Below the pieces are notes generated by a model, which was given only the letters and a program-made list of their open reading frames with translations, ran no database searches and was not told the origin of the DNA. From NCBI GenBank assembly GCA_963921935.1, contig OY998180.1:66126061-66190060 (forward strand): DNA of 64,000 nt, written 5' to 3'. The position numbers and the translations under genes are program-made. The first letter of the stretch is position 1. Each line of letters begins with the position of its first letter. Source of the DNA: Galeruca laticollis. Lineage: Eukaryota > Arthropoda > Insecta > Coleoptera > Chrysomelidae. Of the stretch, positions 45,174-56,193 are shown one piece after another.

Positions 45174-48100
45174 TCAGTGTAATTTATAATGACCCCACGG
45201 AAGCGTATCAAATGATCCTGGAATTAGCACCCGTTTGTCATCTTGAGGGGAAAGACCAATTTTCTTTTGTTCTATACTATACACTTTATGTGCATACGAC
45301 CGAATTGAATTTTGATGAATTAATGTTGATTTCCAATTTTTCAAACAGTTTACGTAATCGTCGAAGGTAATTTTATTTCTTACAACATTTTTCTTTACCC
45401 CCTTAGATTTTTTCACAATTTTCCCCCCTTGAACTTTGAATGCATACATTTTTGCACGTAAACCTATAAAATGGGTCATGATTGCACCATTCATTCTTAA
45501 ACAACCCCAACACCTTTTTATTTACCAATGGCATGTTATAACAATTACCTTCAACGTAATCGCTAGTATCGAACAAATTCATATTGGTCTTTATTACTTC
45601 TTCGTATACATCATTACACTGAATTTCATAAGTAAAACTATCTGTATCTGTATACAGTAGCTTGCAATTTTCTTTTGTTAATTTGGGGAGCATATATGAG
45701 TAGTGGAAATTGTACATACGTATTTTTGAGATATCTAAAATCGCCATTCCAACGTACAGAGGTTTATTGAAAATGATATTATTTTTTTTAAGTTCTATTA
45801 TTACCATATTTTCATTTAAAATCACTCTCGAATGGAATTGTGGACTGGCAATTAAATTTTTCGCTCCATATCTACCTAAATATGTTGTAGATAGCTTAAC
45901 TGTTCTGTGATACCTAATATTTTCCATTGTTTTGCCAAACACAGCATTATTCATTAATTTGTATAGATTTTTGGAAAACGCTGTAGTGGCATCCGTTCTT
46001 AATTTTGTATTTAACATTATGTAAGGTCGTAACCATGCAGCTTGCTTAAATTTTAAAATTCGATGTGTTTTTGTTAGAATTAAACCATTCGCCAAAGCCT
46101 GTTTTAAATTTCGATAGTGTACAATATAATTATGTTTAGTGTAAAAAGTAGTCATTAATTTTTTTAATTTGGAATTGGGAGGTGCCAGATGTTCTGGACA
46201 AAAGGGAAAATCTTGATGTAGATCGTGTAACTCCTGGGGATATTCTAGATCTACCTCAAGAATATATCCTTCTGGAGAGTCATCAGCAATTTGAGTTATG
46301 TCAATGTTGGTGACGTCGTCTACCCACTGAAAATTTTCATATGGAAGGAATTCAGACATTGCCCATCCATAGAGGTTATTTACATCGAGGTACATGAGGT
46401 ATTTGGATGTTTTTTGTGGATCATACCCCTCAAACATGTATTTATTGTTGGCATCTGCATATCGGTTTGAGCAAACAGTTATTCCTCCACGAATGCCTCG
46501 CTCAACAAACATAACCATATCAATGTCTCGGAGTAACTCTAATTTTATTTTTGTATACTTCAACATCGAGTCCCAAGTGTACCCGGGTAGCGTATAATAC
46601 CAGATTGGATCGAGCTGATACGTTTGAAGACAATTATGTCGCAATTGCTCAAAAACGTCCGCTAATAGCAGTATGTCTGTTTTCATGTACAGACGACTGT
46701 ACTCACCCAGATTGACAATATTAAAATTCTCCCAAACATTTTTTGCATGCTGATATTGTTCCATGGAAATGCTGGAATCATTTAGTTTATTATAAAAATT
46801 ATCAATGGACGGTAATTTTACTTCTTTAAGCTTTTCCATACAATCCATGTAATCATATGGAAAAACACCTTTGTTCATTAAAAGTTTTAGCTTTTGATCA
46901 CTTAAATCATGAAATTCCTGCCTCAAATTTTTAAAGTCGTTCTCCTTCAGTGTGGATACTAGTTCGTCTAAACTTGCACACATAAACCTAAGGGAGTCTA
47001 TGAACCTGAATTTGATTTTAGTTTTAGGATCGTGTAGAGTAAAACTTATATAGATTTCCTTATTGATGGGCAACACTGTAACCTTACCACGTTTAGCAAT
47101 TTCTCTAATAACAAAGTGAGAATCATAAGAGCTCAGATTGTGGAAGATGATTGGAACAACGAAAACTTTCCTAAAATTCAAATTGCACGCTTGATGAGCA
47201 AACCCTCGAAATTCTCCCGTAAAATGATCATGATCTCTAACAATCTTATCATTACTAGTAAATTTCCGATCACAAATGTGGCAACTCACCGCGTGTACGG
47301 TGTTAGGTATCACATTCATGGGAATTATATTTAAAAGTTTAGAGTGTACAAATTCGGCTACATCCATCAGCTGACCTGTAAACCAATCAATACAGTCTTC
47401 ACCTTGATTGTCTCTATAATACGAAAGTTCTTCATCATAAGCGCACTTGAAATAATAGCCTGCAGAAAAAGCAATATGCTCCTGATATTTTTGAGTTTTA
47501 GTTGTTTTTTGATGATCACTATATGCCTTTAACATGGACTCAAAATCGCTGTAAATAGCAAACGGAAATTTCTGTTTATAAATAAAAATTTTAAATTCAA
47601 TATGTGTATAATGCGGAAAAGAAATTTTTGAATCATTTACATTTTTACAAACCACTTCGTGATTGTTTAAAACTTGTTGACTGTGAAAATAGTTTAAACA
47701 TCTATCGCAAATATATTTTTTATGATTATTTTTATTTAACTGTGAACTAATTAAACGAGATAAATGTTTTATCCAGCAATAATGGTATTTGATTTCTTCG
47801 TTTGTTTCGTCTACAGGAGGTGCATCATAAACACTCAACTGTGGATAATACTTGGATTGAAGTAACAGTAAATTTACATGTTGTTCTAATCTATTTTTAG
47901 CTCATCTAGCAGGTACTACGGTGTAAAATTGTGATGACGACTTTGGCGAATGGTTTAATTCCAACGCATATACATTTACAGACATATTGTTCATTTTTTC
48001 AAATTTTGTAATTTGAGCAAGAGGCATCTTAATGTCTAAACCTTTAATATTTAAAACTTTGGAGTAATGTGGATACGAAGATGTACGATCAAGATGATTA

Positions 48101-48861
48101 TTTTTGCATAAAGAATTCGAAAAACTGGTAACTGCCCAGAAAAAGCACGCATTATCCATATTGTGGACATTAACAATCGCGTGCTTCTGTTCATATTTGT
48201 TAATTGCCACTTCTAAAAAAATTATTTTCGATAAAGCCCACCCGCTATTTTTTTCAGCAAATTCAGACATGTTGTTTAAAATGGGATCAGCAACATTTAT
48301 TTTGAACCAATCATATAAATCATCTCCATTATTCAGAACAACGTTGGGAGTACTAAAATATTTGCGATCTACCAATTCCACATCATTTGACATCTTAACA
48401 AAATCCCCGCAAAATGTAGTGTTTGCTTTTATAATTTGAAATTTCTTGAAAACTATAGACATTTTCTTTTTAAAAATTTTTGAAGCGTCTGTAAAAAATG
48501 AAGTAATATCTTTATGAACCAAGTTTATAATAATCCCCGTTTTTAATCTACTATCAAAGGCGGCATTTATGAATTCCCATTTGACTCTATTGGACTGTTT
48601 TTTACTATCGTCAATGACATGTTGTTGTTTCCCCCCATTCCCTACTTTTATTAAACATCTCATACACTTCAAGTGTGCTAGTTTTGAGTGAATTTTATGT
48701 TTTTGTCCCATCGAAAATTTGAAAAATTTCAACGCCCGATTACATTTTCTAATATGACCATTAATTATTAAAACCCATTTATTTTTACATGAAAATGTCT
48801 GTAGTTTGTTCAAGGAATTTAGAACTACATCAATTTGCTGCAAACTCTTACCACTGATCAT
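45174..48861 (-). pseudogene. POLB: Polinton protein-primed DNA polymerase B (one stop, one frameshift)
   Basis: About 1,230 residues. The first ATG is at 48861; the frame is open further up only through a (GT)n tract. The N-terminal part has MDNACFFWAVTSF and VNVYALE blocks, then an in-frame TGA at about 47904. A zinc-finger-like CDRCLNYFHSQQVLNNHEVVC follows, then exonuclease motif YSDFES. An endonuclease-VII-like insertion (CHICDRKF, VRDHDHFTGEFRGFAHQACN) and exonuclease motif NLSSYDSHF come next. The polymerase motifs are YLDVNNLYGWAMS, LMNNAVFGKTMEN and YTDTDSF. A frameshift near 45495 leads to the conserved tail (RNKITFDDY, DKRVLIPGSFDTLPWGHY). It replicates the element from its termini; this copy is broken. 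Confidence 0.9.
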
Positions 48862-48904
48862 TTTTGAATTATTATTACGAGAAATGTACTCACTTTGATG
48901 ATTA

Positions 48905-48940
48905 AGGGATGGTGTGTGTGTGTGTGTGTGTGTGTGCGCG
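48905..48940. repeat. (GT)n microsatellite upstream of POLB
   Basis: About 14 GT/TG units. They make a His-Thr run in the extended minus-strand frame, which I regard as untranslated. Confidence 0.85.
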
Positions 48941-48974
48941 CCAACTAAGGATGACTCTTCCAATATAAACGTGG

Positions 48975-49325
48975 AGAGGTGATGTAGAGTTGCGGAGACG
49001 ATGTCCAGGCTTAGAGTTGCAGAGGCGATGACGTAGAGCTGTGGAGGTGATGTCCAGGCTTAGAGATGCGGAGGCGATGAGCTGTGGAGGTGATGTCCAG
49101 GCTCAGAGTTGCAGAGGCGATGGCGTAGAGCTGTGAAGGTGATGTCCCGACTTAGAGTTGCGGAGGCGATGACGTAGAGCTGTGGAGGTGATGTCCAGGC
49201 TTAGAGTTGCAGAGGCGATGACGTAGAGCTGTGAAGGTGATGTCCCGGCTTAGAGTTGCGGAGGCGATGACGTAGAGCTGTGGAGGTGATGTCCAGACTT
49301 AGAGTTGCAGATGTGATGTCCAGAC
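48975..49325. repeat. 49-bp minisatellite, about seven copies
   Basis: The unit runs agctgtggaggtgatgtcca through ggcgatgacgtag, 49 bp. Two alternating variants (tgtggagg with ccagg and tgtgaagg with cccgg) suggest amplification as a dimer. It is GC-rich against the AT-rich surroundings and lies between POLB and the 104-residue gene. Confidence 0.9.
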
Positions 49326-49476
49326 GAAGAGCTGCGGTTGTGGTGGAGAGATGATTTTCAATATAGTCTGAAATATTAATACATTTAATTAAAAGATTCA
49401 TAGTTGATTGTTACATAACAGTTTAGAATAATGTTTAGGAAAGCTATCATCAACTTTGTAAAAAAGCTCACCTATT

Positions 49477-49791
49477 TTATATCTCGACAATCTCAAAGAG
49501 TGCTGCTGAGTGTGGTTTTCCAGTCTCTTTCAACCCTTTGAACACCAACCCGTACTTGTTCGGCTGAAAATGGACTAGATTTGGAAGGAAGTGCTCTGTC
49601 ACGCGATTTGGTAAAAACACTACCTTGTCGTGAAGCTCTAACAAAATGCTCTTGCCAAATCGCCCACTTGTCAGCCGAACTCCAAGAATTGGATTACTGG
49701 TACCTACTTTGAGCTCTTTCAGCTTTCCAATCTGTTTTGATTGGTAATTTGTTACTGTAAAACATTTTTCGTTTAAATTATTAAGATCCAT
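49477..49791 (-). CDS. small Polinton protein, 104 residues, possible OB-fold/ssDNA-binding type
   Basis: ATG at 49791, intact. The beta-rich sequence has LGVRLTSGRFGKSILLEL, VVFLPNRVTEHFL and YGLVFKGLKETGK. The pattern resembles small proteins encoded beside Polinton-type polymerases that look like single-strand-binding OB folds. This is inference from pattern only. It is transcribed leftward, divergent from the 78-residue gene. Confidence 0.55.
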   Translation of the reverse strand: MDLNNLNEKCFTVTNYQSKQIGKLKELKVGTSNPILGVRLTSGRFGKSILLELHDKVVFLPNRVTEHFLPNLVHFQPNKYGLVFKGLKETGKPHSAALFEIVEI

Positions 49792-50071
49792 CTACAAAAA
49801 AATGAAAAACTGGATTTCTAGTAAAAACCCACTGTATTATAAGTAGAGAAACACACACTTGTTGGTACTTACATTAATTTTTTGATCTTCGTTTAAACAA
49901 AATTACAATTGTTTACAATGCGAGCACTTGACTTGGTAATAACACGCTTGTGGTTGCTAACTGATGATCACATCTGTGTTCGTAGTTATATATATATACT
50001 CAGGCCCCTCCTTTTTCTATTTCTCGTTTCTCACATCTTGTCAGAACTTGTCGGAAATCCAATTAAAATTA

Positions 50072-50308
50072 ATGGCTCGAAAAAATATGCGGCATGGCAA
50101 ACAATTTATAATGTTCAATAAATATTCTAAGGTTGACACCACTGTGATAGTTAAAAATAAGCATGTGAATAAAATTAGAACCCTTGACGATTCATATCCG
50201 CATTTAATATTTGAAAACATATACAACAAAAGAGACTCCCCACGAAGAGGGTTCCATAAATTTCTACAAATCTCCTGTCCATATCTTAAAGTTGACCCTA
50301 TGATTTAA
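50072..50308 (+). CDS. small basic Polinton protein, 78 residues
   Basis: ATG at 50072, open to the TAA at 50308. Basic start (MARKNMRHGKQF), then VDTTVIVKNKHVNKIRTLDD, ending FLQISCPYLKVDP. A TA-rich TATA-like run lies at 49986-49998 and a TCACATC initiator near 50033. I do not recognise the family. It is probably real because of its promoter and its position between conserved genes. Confidence 0.45.
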   Translation: MARKNMRHGKQFIMFNKYSKVDTTVIVKNKHVNKIRTLDDSYPHLIFENIYNKRDSPRRGFHKFLQISCPYLKVDPMI

Positions 50309-50607
50309 TAGTTAAAAATTCTCATCATAAACTAGAATTCTTGGTATTCATATGTAATATTTATTCGATATAGACAGATATAAATCGTTCACCGCTATTG
50401 TGTTTTTTTACCTGCTTTTATTGTTCCCCGTCCGAACAAGTATGGGCTAGAGAAGCCACCTGTTCTTAGATATTAGTACGAAGAATATTTACGCTTAATA
50501 AAAAAAACACTCGTATGTCGTGAATTCAATCTTCTCAATATTTTTATAATTTGTAATAACAACACGAATAATATTTATTTCTAATGGATTTTTTTATTAA
50601 AACCGCT
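50309..50607. other. short non-coding stretch
   Basis: AT-rich; nothing recognised. Its right end contains the start of a segment that is duplicated in the TIR (from 50584). Confidence 0.5.
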
Positions 50608-50796
50608 CTACTCATTAGCTGATATATTACATGACGATTTAAATTTACGTTTAGCAATTTTCAATAGAATTTTAATTATTAAAACAAATATGGATGCTAA
50701 TATTATACATGATAATGAAAAAATATTATTAAGTTCTTCTTTCATGGCGTGACTGGTGGTGGTGCTACTGTTGTTGTAAGAAGTGTTGTTGCTCAT
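50608..50796 (-). CDS. small single-pass membrane protein, 62 residues
   Basis: ATG at 50796, one nucleotide after the stop of the upstream 81-residue frame. The N-terminal part is Ser/Thr/Asn-rich. A strong transmembrane segment, FSLSCIILASIFVLIIKILL (about residues 27-46), is followed by a basic tail (KIAKRKFKS). Two further versions are in the TIRs (35983-36199 and 51530-51742) with the same membrane segment. A viroporin-like or envelope role is possible but unproven. Confidence 0.55.
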   Translation of the reverse strand: MSNNTSYNNSSTTTSHAMKEELNNIFSLSCIILASIFVLIIKILLKIAKRKFKSSCNISANE

Positions 50797-50797
50797 A

Positions 50798-51043
50798 TTA
50801 AAGTCTTGTAGGTTTAATTCTGTTTAATGGATATATCGTTTGTGGTGTTTGGCGTCTAAATATGAGATCTAAAGCATTCGAAATCTCTCTTTGTTGTTTT
50901 CCGCTTTGTAATTCTTCGGGCACCCAATTAATTGTACGATTTTTCCATTGATTTGAGTTAGCTATGTTTTGCTTCTGATCGTTTATCTTCATAAACACCC
51001 CTGATTTTTCCTCAATGCGACGTCTGTACTCGATTAAAGCCAT
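50798..51043 (-). CDS. uncharacterised small Polinton protein, 81 residues
   Basis: ATG at 51043, intact, MALIEYRRRIEEKSGVFMKIND and on to a basic tail ending RIKPTRL. It is soluble and charged and contains NWVPEELQSGKQQREISNAL. The next ATG lies 1 nt beyond its stop, so the two small genes may be read from one RNA. I do not recognise the family. Confidence 0.5.
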   Translation of the reverse strand: MALIEYRRRIEEKSGVFMKINDQKQNIANSNQWKNRTINWVPEELQSGKQQREISNALDLIFRRQTPQTIYPLNRIKPTRL

Positions 51044-51316
51044 ACTATGACTAATTTATTACCCCATTTTCTAAGTACATCTTGTACATGTTAAAAGAAT
51101 GGTATACGTTAAGATCGCGTACGCGTGCGTATTTTGTTGATAAATACAATCAACGATTACGAAGGATTCTGATTCAACTGCATTTGACATGTTCTAACAA
51201 CTAAAACGATATTAGTACAAGGGAGTATTGAAGAAATTTACATTGAAGCAATCGTGAAATCCGATAATATATGATCGGGGTAATTTTTTTTTCGATTTTA
51301 ATACATTTTTTTTTGA

Positions 51317-51478
51317 AATTTAAACTAGAATGTTCTGCTGTTGCCAGTAGCGCGAGCATCCCAAGGATTCATCGTGGACCCAAATAATTGTTGCAACATG
51401 GTCAACTGGGATTCCTGCCACTGCACTCAAATGTACAGCGTCTCCTTCGACAATGATGGTTTTTTTCTACCTTTGTAA
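51317..51478 (+). pseudogene. orphan capsid-protein C-terminus in the right TIR
   Basis: Mirror copy of the last codons of the capsid gene, including the same TAG, ending at a TAA at 51476-51478. It has no upstream coding sequence and exists only because the TIR boundary runs into the capsid gene. Two residue differences from the left copy are visible. Confidence 0.8.
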
Positions 51479-51529
51479 TGTTTAAATAAAATAAATAGCA
51501 TTGAATGGATTTTTTATTAAAACTGCCCC

Positions 51530-51742
51530 CTACTCATCAATCGATATACATAACGATTTAAATTTACGTTCAACAATTTTCAATAGAATTTTAATTATTA
51601 AAACAAATATGGATGCTAATATTATACATGATAATGAAAAAATATTATTAAGTTCATACGTTAAGATCGCGTACGCGTGCGTATCTTGTTGATAAATACA
51701 ATCAACGATTACGAAGGATTCTGATTCAACTGCATTTGACAT
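51530..51742 (-). CDS. small membrane protein, right TIR copy, 70 residues
   Basis: An intact frame starting MSNAVESESFVIVDCIYQQ, joined to the same membrane segment as at 50608-50796 (CIILASIFVLIIKILL) and ending CISIDE. It looks like a copy of the 50584-51216 region that lost about 370 internal bases, including the 81-residue gene, leaving a fused frame. Confidence 0.5.
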   Translation of the reverse strand: MSNAVESESFVIVDCIYQQDTHAYAILTYELNNIFSLSCIILASIFVLIIKILLKIVERKFKSLCISIDE

Positions 51743-51807
51743 GTTCTAACAACTAAAACGATATTTTTATACTGATCACTTTCAAAACTAAAATATATTG
51801 GAACCTC

Positions 51808-51873
51808 ATGGCAGACATGTAGCGCTGTAGGCTGGGAACGATGAGGTCGTGGGTTCGAAAATTCAGTCGGGGT
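51808..51873 (+). other. tRNA-like segment in the right TIR, copy 2
   Basis: Mirror of 35851-35917. It reads gggaacgatgaggtcgtggg then ttcgaaaattcagtcgggg. Confidence 0.4.
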
Positions 51874-52040
51874 AAAATTTTTTTTTTGATTTTAATACAT
51901 TTTTTTTTAGATTGTGGAACATATTCATGCATTAAAATCGGCGCATTGAAGAAAATTACATCGCATCGTGAAATTACGCCTTGTGAGATTTCAAAATACT
52001 TATACTGATCACTTTCAAAACTAAAATATATTGGAGCCCT

Positions 52041-52107
52041 CATGGCAGACATGTAACGGTGTAGACTGGGAACGATGAGGTCGTGGGCTCGAATCTCACT
52101 CGGGGCA
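52041..52107 (+). other. tRNA-like segment in the right TIR, copy 1
   Basis: Mirror of 35619-35685, with the intact T-arm and the cggggca end. Confidence 0.45.
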
Positions 52108-52359
52108 AAAATTTTCACGTCATGCACAAATTTACAGGATAAAAAAGGGACGACACACATCTAAAAAAGAAATCTGCAAAATGCGCCATCTAGCGAAATC
52201 TACTGGATAAAAAATGGCAGACTAAAAAATGGTCGACTGGATAAAAAATGGACGACACCGCCGACAGCGCCAACGCAGCGCCACCGCAGCGCCACCGTCG
52301 CCTAGCGGACCTTTTTCGAAGTAGTGGTGTTGAACCGGCATAGCTACACTACTTCAGTT

Positions 52360-52955
52360 CACAACATCCTGAAGCAAACGGCATTGCCGAACGATTTCAT
52401 TCAACAATTATTGAACATATTAGACTTTTAAATAATCAGAACGAATTTAAGAAAGAACCTATTGAAATAAAAGTAAATTATGCCCTTTTGGCATATAATA
52501 ATAGTATTCACTCTGTAACGAAACTAAAACCATACGAAATTATTACAGGTCATTTAGAGAATAACTCTTCTTTTGATTTGGACATTGATCGACAATTAGT
52601 AAATAATTATATTCATAATCACAAAGAAAAAATGAAATTACTTTATTCTAAAATAAATAAATCATTGCAGGAAACTGAAGATAAAGTTATTTCAAAAGCT
52701 AATGAAAGTAGAGAAGATCTTCCAGACTCTCTACCTACAAAAATATTTGTCAAAAATAAGCAGATTAAAAGTAAGACAAAAAATAAATATCAACCTGAAT
52801 AAATTAAATCCGTAAACAGAAAAAATAAAACTGCGAAAATTGTAACTCGTCATTTTAATACCGCTGAAGATATTCATATTTCAAATATAAAACGATCTAA
52901 GAAGAAACCTTATACTTTTATTACAGATTCTTCTCATTCGGACAAGCAAGAATAG
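52360..52955 (+). pseudogene. integrase 3-prime part of the errantivirus-like element
   Basis: Immediately after the second TCAGTT copy the integrase frame resumes with the ANGIAERFHSTI motif carrying the catalytic Glu, followed by the helical segment and a basic C-terminus. A TAA lies at 52801-52803, and the same frame then continues to 52957. This proves that the DNA between was inserted into an existing integrase gene. Confidence 0.85.
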
Positions 52956-53158
52956 AAATAAAAGACATCACTAATAACCTAGGAATTTTACCAATAAATC
53001 TTGGACCAGCAAAACTACAAAAATCAAGTCATACATTTGTACATTTCTATAACTTAAGTCCGTTACTGGAAGAATATAATTCTTTAAATGAACAATTTGA
53101 AAATATCACAGTTGAGATATCAAATAGTACATATTTCGTACAACAAACGTAAAATATA
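52927..53158 (+). pseudogene. env: errantivirus-like env, N-terminal part (interrupted)
   Basis: The frame opens directly after a good 3-prime splice site (tttattacag, ending 52926), as expected for env translated from a spliced RNA in this family. It contains ITNNLGILPINLGPAK and SHTFVHFYNLSPLL, typical of the surface part of baculovirus-F-like Env. A stop comes just before the PLE insertion at about 53160-53170. Env would mediate membrane fusion; this copy is broken. Confidence 0.75.
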
Positions 53159-53235
53159 GTTAAATAAATGCGTGAAGCTGAATACACTTGTTTAAATAAA
53201 TGAAGCGAAGTTTTTGTATAAAAGTGTATAATTTT

Positions 53236-53292
53236 CTTTTTATTTATTGCAAAGCGCTTTCGACTTTCGTCATCATCAGTGCTTCCTGAAAG
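53236..53292 (-). ncRNA. hammerhead ribozyme-like motif in the PLE repeat (copy A)
   Basis: The same 57-nt motif as 57469-57525 on the minus strand, with the core and stems unchanged. Confidence 0.7.
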
Positions 53293-53616
53293 TAAACACT
53301 CAGTTGAGAGTACCGAAATTGAATTTAAAATGAGAGGTTATAAAATTAGGAAAATCAAGTAAGTACTTACAAGTCAGGAAACAAGAAGTTTCAAATATGT
53401 AAAAAACATTGTTTAAAATTACAAAATCATATTATTCTATAAGAGAACTAACGAAAAACATGTTAGAACCCAGGCCTCGTGGTTATGTAAAAGCAAAGCT
53501 GACAAGACAGAATGTGTCAAGTCAAATGTCAAATATCAAAAGTCACAGTGAAATACCAGTACCAACTTGAAGAGTGGTCTAGTACCGATTGCAAAGGTAG
53601 TGTTACCAACTTTAAT

Positions 53617-56048
53617 TTAATTATGTTTGATCCTCTGATGGAGGGGAAGGAAATCTCTGTCCAAGTTTACTTGCGTATTCAAACAGAGCTGATTTTTTGT
53701 AAGTTCTTTGGAGATCTCCAGTTCTTCGAACAGATCCAATCTAAGAAAATTTTTATTATCTATTTTGTGTAAAATTTTTGAATTTCTGTTGGGGCTAAAA
53801 TTATGATTATGGAATTTGAGATGATTACCAAATATAGATTTATCTGGTCTCTTCAAATGTTCGTTAATACGAGTAAGAAGTGGTCTACAGGTTCTACCAA
53901 TGTAGGAGGCGGAGCAATCAGCACAATCAAGCCTATACACACCGCTACTTTTCAATTTACTGATTTTGTCTTTAGAATTGACTAAATGGTTACTTAAATT
54001 GTTAAAAGTTTTAAAAGAAACTTTAGTACCAGGTACTGTGTCTTCAATGAATTTGGAAATGTCACTGCACATGTTTTGATCGAATAATGGTAAGGAAAAA
54101 TATTTCACAGAAGGTGAATTGACTACAGGAGAGGTGCTGAAGGCAAGTCTTCTGTCTGTTCTATGTTTAAATTTATTAATCAATTTATGAATAATGTAAG
54201 GTTGATAGCCATTGTTGACAGCAATCTGTTTTAATATATTGACTTCGTTATTGTAATTTGAATGAGAAAGAGGAATTTTCAAAAGCCTGTTAACATAGCA
54301 GTTAGAGGAGGCCATTTTATGTTGCATCAGGTGATAAGAATTAAAAGGAATGACGTGATCCGTCTGAGTGGGTTTCCTGTAAATAGAAAAATCTAATTTG
54401 TTATTCAATTTAGTTATGGTGAGATCTAAAAAGTTTAATTAATTGTCTAATTCCACTTCAAGAGTAAAATTAATATTGGGGTGTAAATTGTTTAAGGATT
54501 CAAGAATGTCAAGAGCATCGTTGGAGTTACCTTCAATGAAAACCAGGCAATCATCGACGTAACGGTACCAACTTAAAATTTTAATAATTTTATTAACAAT
54601 GTATGAATTTTCCAAATTTTCCATGGAAATGTCAGCTAAGAAAGGAGAGAGAGGGTTACCCATGGCTAAGCCTTCGGGTTGGTTATAAAATTTATCGTTA
54701 AAGACAAAATAGTCCTGAGAAATGCAAAATTCTAACAAAGCCAAAATGTCAGTTTTTGTAGAATCAGAAACTGAGTGTAGGGAAAGTAAATTAGACACTA
54801 AAGGTACCGTTTCAGTTTTAGGTATAGACGTAAACAGGTTGCTGACATCAGAAGATATCATGAATGTATTGCTGTCAGGTTGAAAATTTTTAATTTTATT
54901 AATTAAATCTAAAGTGTTACTTACCGAATTGGGCGGTTTGTAGTTCGTGATGTTTTTTATCAATTGCAAAATGAATGATGATAAGGTCGAGACTGGAGTG
55001 TTGTAAAAGCTTACCACTGGTCTGATTGGGACGCCCTCCTTATGTATCTTCAGTAGACCATATAATCTGGGAATTTGAGGATTGCTAGGAATTAAATTAT
55101 ATGGTTTGTTGAATTCACGAAAAAGATTGTCGCAAACTTTAATGTAATTTTTGGTTTTAGAAATGAATTTATTGAGAGGGTCTGAATTCAAAGAGATGAA
55201 GTTATTCGAGCCCAAAAGTCTTCAACTCTTTGGATATACTCTATTTTATCAAGTATGACTAGGCAGTTGCCTTTGTCAGCTTTCGATAAGATGAGATTAC
55301 TATTAGAAATTTTCTTAGTTAATTTATGTGAAGTCACATTTAAATTCCTGTGATTGGACTTCCTCAAGTAACTGGGGACCTCCCTGTGAGAACGTTGATA
55401 TTCAGTTATAGTGAACTGACAGAAATTTCTAATTTTCTGTTTGGTTTTATTGTTATTGGAAAGTTTGTCAATTAAAACATCTAATTTTATGGAAAATGAA
55501 GTGAGTTCCTTTTCAGACCGGTCTGGATTCAATGAGAATTTCATACCTAAAGATAGCAGAGCTATCTCGTCATCATCAAAAGAAGTCTTAGATAAATTTT
55601 TGATACGTTCATGAAATTTAAATTCTGAAAACTTTTCAACAGAAGGTTGAGAGTTTTGCCTGTTCTTGCTGAGAATGAGTGAGTTAAGTTTCTTGTTTAC
55701 TTTTTTGAATTTCAAATTGCTTTGACATACCACTTGGTCTTCTAAATCATTAAAAATATTTTGAAGTAAAGGTAGCTTTAAAGGATTGTCTGAGATAAGT
55801 CTATCATAACAAATTTTCATGTCCACATTAGTGCGATCTAACTTGGCATAGTGTTTACAAACAGCACTCTTGATGATTTTCCTCTCCGTGTTGTGTTTTA
55901 GGTGAGAAGGTATATTGGTTGGCATAGAGGTTCTAGCAATCTTCGGAATTACATCCACTCTCAGACAACTGTTTAAGAATCATATATCTATGTGTAACAA
56001 GTTTCTTCTGATTGATAACTTCCTGTAAAAAACCAGCTGGGGCTACCA
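53617..56048 (-). pseudogene. Penelope-like element copy A, RT plus GIY-YIG protein (broken)
   Basis: Minus-strand copy of the protein described at 57615-60056. Lesions: an extra T shortly after the ATG at 56048, a frameshift near 55200 and a stop near 54439. RT motifs (YGLLKIHKEGVPIRPVV, AMGNPLSPFLAD, YRYVDDCLVF) and the GIY-YIG endonuclease (SGVYRLDCADCSASYIGRT) remain readable. Confidence 0.88.
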
Positions 56049-56136
56049 TACTGTAGATAATTGAATAAATGCGTGAAGCTGAATACACTTGTTTAAATAA
56101 ATGAAGCGAAGTTTTTGTATAAAAGTGTATAATTTT

Positions 56137-56193
56137 CTTTTTATTTATTGCAAAGCGCTTTCGACTTTCGTCATCATCAGTGCTTCCTGAAAG
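56137..56193 (-). ncRNA. hammerhead ribozyme-like motif in the PLE repeat (copy B)
   Basis: Third copy of the 57-nt motif, minus strand, with the core and stems unchanged. Confidence 0.7.

Larger units (their letters stand above)
35382..52353. mobile_element. Polinton/Maverick (adintovirus-like) element, about 17 kb
   Basis: Bounded by a perfect 6-bp duplication TCAGTT (35376-35381, 52354-52359) and inverted ends starting AGTAGTGTAGC, the expected termini of this class. It carries the diagnostic set: protein-primed DNA polymerase B, retroviral-type integrase, FtsK/HerA-type ATPase, adenain-like protease, double jelly-roll capsid protein and penton. A PLA2-like virion protein and small genes are also present. 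It sits inside the integrase gene of the errantivirus-like element. Several core genes are damaged. Confidence 0.95.
51317..52353 (-). repeat. right terminal inverted repeat of the Polinton
   Basis: About 1037 bp, inverse of 35382-36411 with few differences. Its inner edge is the orphan end of the capsid protein frame (aatttaaactagaatg). Confidence 0.92.

Noticed and set aside
45436..47532. Several plus-strand ORFs opposite POLB
   Set aside because: Shadows of the polymerase reading frame.
48862..48963. Extension of POLB to 48963 with a His-Thr run
   Set aside because: It needs a non-ATG start and consists of the (GT)n microsatellite; the first ATG is at 48861.
53803..53985. 60-codon frames repeated at 53803-53985, 56776-56958 and 59682-59864
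   Set aside because: Identical antisense shadows of the GIY-YIG region of the PLE copies.
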